64,000 nt of DNA from B30-G6 sp963701385 (lineage in GTDB: Bacteria; Desulfobacterota; Desulfobacteria; Desulfobacterales; B30-G6). The position numbers and the translations under genes are program-made. This document shows, piece after piece, positions 59,934-64,000 of this stretch; position 1 is the first letter of the stretch, and every line of letters starts with the position of its first letter. The stretch is from positions 150,372 to 214,371 of the forward strand of contig CAVOZW010000006.1 in assembly GCA_963701385.1 (NCBI GenBank), read 5' to 3'. The notes beneath the pieces were generated by a model, which worked only from the letters and a program-made list of their open reading frames with translations, did no database searches and was not told where the DNA came from.

Positions 59934-60707
59934 TCAGAGAGCGAATTCGGCTACGACGAACGTGTGGTCTGAGGGCTTGTCCATGCGGCGCGGCTCGAGG
60001 TCGATGTAGCAGTCCTTCAAGCGGGCGGCCAGCGGCCGGGTCGCCAGCATGTGGTCCACCCGCCAGCCCAGGTTCCGCTTCAACGAGTCCGTCGCGCGGT
60101 AATCGAAGAAAGTGTATTGGCCGGCCTCCGGATGACGCTTGCGGAAGCAATCGACGAAGCCCCAGGCTTTCGTCTCGTCGAAGGCGCGGCGCACGTCGCC
60201 GTGAAAACAAACGTGCGTGGCCTGGTCTTGCGGATTGTGGACATCCTCCGGCTCGGGAGCGACGTTCAAGTCGCCGAGCCAGAGCACCTTCGCGCGCGGT
60301 GTGAAATGACGGTCGAAATACTCGCGCAGCCGCCGGAACCATTCCAGCTTGTACCGGTACATGGCGTGTTCGATTTCGCGGCCCTGGGGCACGTAGGTGT
60401 TGACGATATGAATCGGCCCGACCTTGGCCCGGACGAGGCGGGTCTCATCCGCCGGCCCGCCGTCATCCAGGCCGAAGTGGACCGCCGTCGGCCCGGTCCT
60501 GCATAAGAGCGCTACTCCATTGTAGCTTTTCTCGCCGCGAAAGACCGCCAGGTAACCCGCCTCCCGAATCGCGTCGACCGGGAACTCGGCGTCCGTCACC
60601 TTGGTTTCCTGCAGGCAGAGCACGTCGGGCTTGTGCGCGGCAAGCCATGACACGATGATCGCGAGCCGCGCCCGCACCGAGTTGGCATTGAACGTGGCAA
60701 TCTTCAC
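59934..60707 (-). CDS. xthA: Exodeoxyribonuclease III
   Basis: This AP endonuclease/3'-exonuclease of base-excision repair is intact at 257 residues. The start VKIATFNANSVRARL gives GTG 60707; the TTCAACGCC region encodes the conserved N-A-N. The metal Glu is in LCLQETK, then VNTYVPQGRE, LGDLNVAPEPEDVHNP (Asp/Asn), and the end KPSDHTFVV has the Asp-His pair. An ATG upstream at 60749 would add 14 residues without family support. It is the only protein gene in the right block without a frameshift apart from the small piece at the window end. Confidence 0.9.
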   Translation of the reverse strand: MKIATFNANSVRARLAIIVSWLAAHKPDVLCLQETKVTDAEFPVDAIREAGYLAVFRGEKSYNGVALLCRTGPTAVHFGLDDGGPADETRLVRAKVGPIHIVNTYVPQGREIEHAMYRYKLEWFRRLREYFDRHFTPRAKVLWLGDLNVAPEPEDVHNPQDQATHVCFHGDVRRAFDETKAWGFVDCFRKRHPEAGQYTFFDYRATDSLKRNLGWRVDHMLATRPLAARLKDCYIDLEPRRMDKPSDHTFVVAEFAL

Positions 60708-60765
60708 GCGACGAGCAAGCCCGCGAGTCCGCACGTTTCGCGCGCCCACAAAAACATGCGGGCTA

Positions 60766-60793
60766 GCAGCCTGTCGGACTTACGTCCGACAGG
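60766..60793. repeat. 28-base palindrome at a gene break
   Basis: AGCCTGTCGGAC pairs with GTCCGACAGGCT around a four-base centre (TTAC on the plus strand). The permease frame runs into the palindrome and stops there (…DVSPTGC), so family sequence ends exactly at the repeat. It may be a terminator or a repeat at which two fragments were joined. Confidence 0.7.
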
Positions 60794-61862
60794 CTGGAAT
60801 AGACCAGCCGATCGCCCAGGTTGGCCATCTGCCGCGGAAAGAACCCGTCGCGCGCCAGGAAATAGCTCAGGCGCGGGAAATCAGCATACGCGGTGTTGGA
60901 GGCCAGAAACAGGATCATGGCGGTAAAGAGCTGGATGGCTACATAGAGGGTCCCCCGGCCGCCAAAGAGCGCCCGGCCGATCTGCGACAGGACTGTCTCG
61001 CCATGAGCTGGAACCGCCCCGACGCTATTCGCCATCAGGGTGATTCCCAGGAACATGACGGTCAGCAGGACGATCATCACGGCCAAGGTGCGAGCCGCGT
61101 TATTCGAGGACGGTTCGCGAAAGGCAGGCACGCCATCGGCGATCGCCTCGATCCCGGTCAGAGCAGTGCAGCCGGCCGCAAACGCTCGCAACAACAAAAA
61201 GAGGCTCAACGCCGTCGCGCCCTCTTCGCGCGCCGTGGACGGCATCCGGCGTGATCACCGGCAGGGTGCCGGTCGCCCACCGGATCAGGCCATAGGCCAA
61301 CATGCTCAGGATACCGCCGATAAAGAGATACGTGGGCACCGTGAAAATGGTGGCCGATTCGCGGACACCGCGCATGTTGACAACGGTGATCACCACCACC
61401 CCTGCCACCCCAATCAGCACCCGGTACGGGAACAGCGCCGGCATCCAGGAGGTCAGCGCTGCCACGCCGGCCGCGATACTCACCGCCACCGTCAGAATGT
61501 AGGCGATTAGCAGCGCCGACGCGGCCGTCAAGCCCGGCACGTCCCCCAGATTATCGCGCGCCACGATGTACGACCCACCGCCCTTTGGATACGCAAGAAT
61601 CGTCTGATGGTAGGAAACGCCAACGGTCACCAACAGCACGGCGATACAGAGGGCCAACGGGATTGAAAGGGATGAGCGCGCCGGTGCCCACCAGCACGAG
61701 AACGTAGAGGATCTCCTCGGTGGCATAGGCGACCGAAGACAGCGCGTCGGAGGAAAAGACCGCCAGCGCCTTGACCTTGGGCAGCAGTTCATGTATTCGG
61801 TGCGCCGTTGCCAGCGGGTCACCAATTAACAGACGGCGCAGGCTCGATCCAGATTCCGACAT
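60775..61862 (-). CDS. APC-family amino-acid permease (3'-truncated, frameshifted)
   Basis: This amino-acid/polyamine permease starts MSESGSSLRRLLIGDPL, with KVKALAVFSSDALSSVAYAT as the conserved first helix region. Further helices are IPLALCIAVLLVTVGVSYHQ, LTAASALLIAYILTVAVSIA and GVAGVVVITVVNMRGVRESA. The later part (FAAGCTALTGIEAIADGVPA, FGGRGTLYVAIQLFTAMILF) is in another frame. Members are usually about 600 residues; this one ends after about 360 at the palindrome, so the final helices and C-terminal domain are missing. Frame changes lie near 61,660 and 61,245. Confidence 0.78.
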
Positions 61863-61891
61863 CGGGGCTATGGGCGACGCCCATCTCCGAC

Positions 61892-61923
61892 CAACAAACA
61901 GAGCCCGCCCACGCTGGGCGGGC
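61892..61923 (-). terminator. Rho-independent terminator after the kinase gene
   Basis: On the minus strand GCCCGCCCA pairs with TGGGCGGGC around GCG, then TCTGTTTGTT. It lies about 90 bases beyond the Ser/Thr kinase stop and ahead of the permease gene. Confidence 0.7.
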
Positions 61924-62015
61924 CCGAATGATTCACGGACAAGTATATAGAGACCGGTCTGCACTGTCAATCCCGCAAGAGGCTACAACGCGACTCGCGC
62001 TTCTGGTCGAGCAGG

Positions 62016-63714
<1,699 letters not shown>

Positions 63715-63727
63715 CGCCGGCGGCCGC

Positions 63728-64000
63728 TCACCCCCGCGTCAACTCGAGCTTGAGACGCATCTTGACGTCATTGTCAACGTACAGCGAGCCGTGGTTCTGC
63801 GACACCGGGTGGATTTCGGACCCCTCCAACACGGTGCTGCACTCGGGAACGGTCACATCCCCGGCGGCCGTTGATTGAACCGTCACGTCACGCCATCCCC
63901 CGTCCAAGTTTCGCTCCACGGTCAGCCCGGTGATCGTCTTGAGACCATAGCCAAAGACCGAGACCGCGGGCACGCTCGAGTGGGTCCCCAGTTCCTGTCG
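63728..64000 (-). CDS. Partial protein upstream of the kinase (5' end outside window)
   Basis: The frame is open from the window edge through about 90 residues, with SVFGYGLKTITGLTVERNLD, GGWRDVTVQSTAAGDVT and HGSLYVDNDVKMRLKLELTR, a beta-sandwich-like end. It stops 14 bases before the kinase start, so the two are likely co-transcribed. I do not recognise the family; it could be an envelope or kinase-ligand protein. Confidence 0.5.
   Translation of the reverse strand, partial: RQELGTHSSVPAVSVFGYGLKTITGLTVERNLDGGWRDVTVQSTAAGDVTVPECSTVLEGSEIHPVSQNHGSLYVDNDVKMRLKLELTRG

Overview
The window reads as two, possibly three, joined blocks. Bases 1 to about 48,100 have mid-range GC and gene families typical of an anaerobic sulfate-reducer-like Desulfobacterota genome (Desulfobacterales is my best guess): a molybdenum hydroxylase, a DMSO-reductase-family molybdoenzyme, PAS/GAF histidine kinases, and very large fibronectin-III-like surface proteins. 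The gaps are crowded with short repeat families. From about 48,110 the sequence becomes visibly GC-rich, the repeats stop, and the gene set (miaB, an AsmA-like protein, DUF4340, GldG and its ABC transporter, DUF2851, an HMGL-like aldolase) suggests a Verrucomicrobiota/Kiritimatiellae- or Planctomycetes-like genome. A second break may lie at the palindrome near 60,780, where a permease is cut off and a block with a membrane Ser/Thr kinase begins. Single-base frameshifts, often in homopolymers, occur in many otherwise conserved genes. Error-prone sequencing or a draft assembly explains this better than biological decay.

Left block, metabolic part (0-26 kb): thiolase C-terminus; alpha-ribazole-phosphatase-like enzyme; mutY; MBL-fold hydrolase; an FKBP-like protein with a Cys-Gly tail; a three-gene xanthine-oxidase-family operon (2Fe-2S, FAD and Mo subunits); nadE; a GNAT acetyltransferase; lepB; a nitroreductase, molybdopterin oxidoreductase and MFS transporter unit; a tandem-ACT regulator; two histidine kinases and a response regulator; an agmatinase-family ureohydrolase; a UDP-sugar dehydrogenase; a LamG-VanZ membrane protein; and a small outer-membrane-type protein.

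Left block, surface part (26-48 kb): five exported proteins lie on the minus strand. Two are beta-helix proteins, two are giant FN3-repeat proteins (about 12 and 13 repeats), and one is a small single-FN3 protein with a Gly10-Cys tail. Four of them end in a short Cys-Phe tail, which suggests a shared surface-processing signal. Three toxin-antitoxin modules (HicAB, Phd/PIN, VapBC) sit between two of these genes. A polyprenyl glycosylphosphotransferase gene for exopolysaccharide initiation lies among them on the plus strand.

The left-block gaps hold several structured repeat families. The best is a four-copy element with GACAGGATT-type inverted ends and paired hairpins whose stems change in a compensatory way. 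A second family of paired palindromes brackets genes in a REPIN-like manner, and there are also a 115-base hairpin repeat and short-period arrays that supply the stop codons of two surface genes.

Right block (48.1-64 kb): an operon-like minus-strand series runs ABC ATPase, permease, GldG, DUF4340, AsmA-like protein and truncated miaB, with overlapping ends. A divergent DUF2851 gene, an HMGL-like aldolase, a MetA-pathway-type porin-like protein and xthA follow. After the 60.78 kb palindrome come a truncated APC permease, a Ser/Thr kinase with an outside DUF2135-like domain, and a partial gene at the end of the window.
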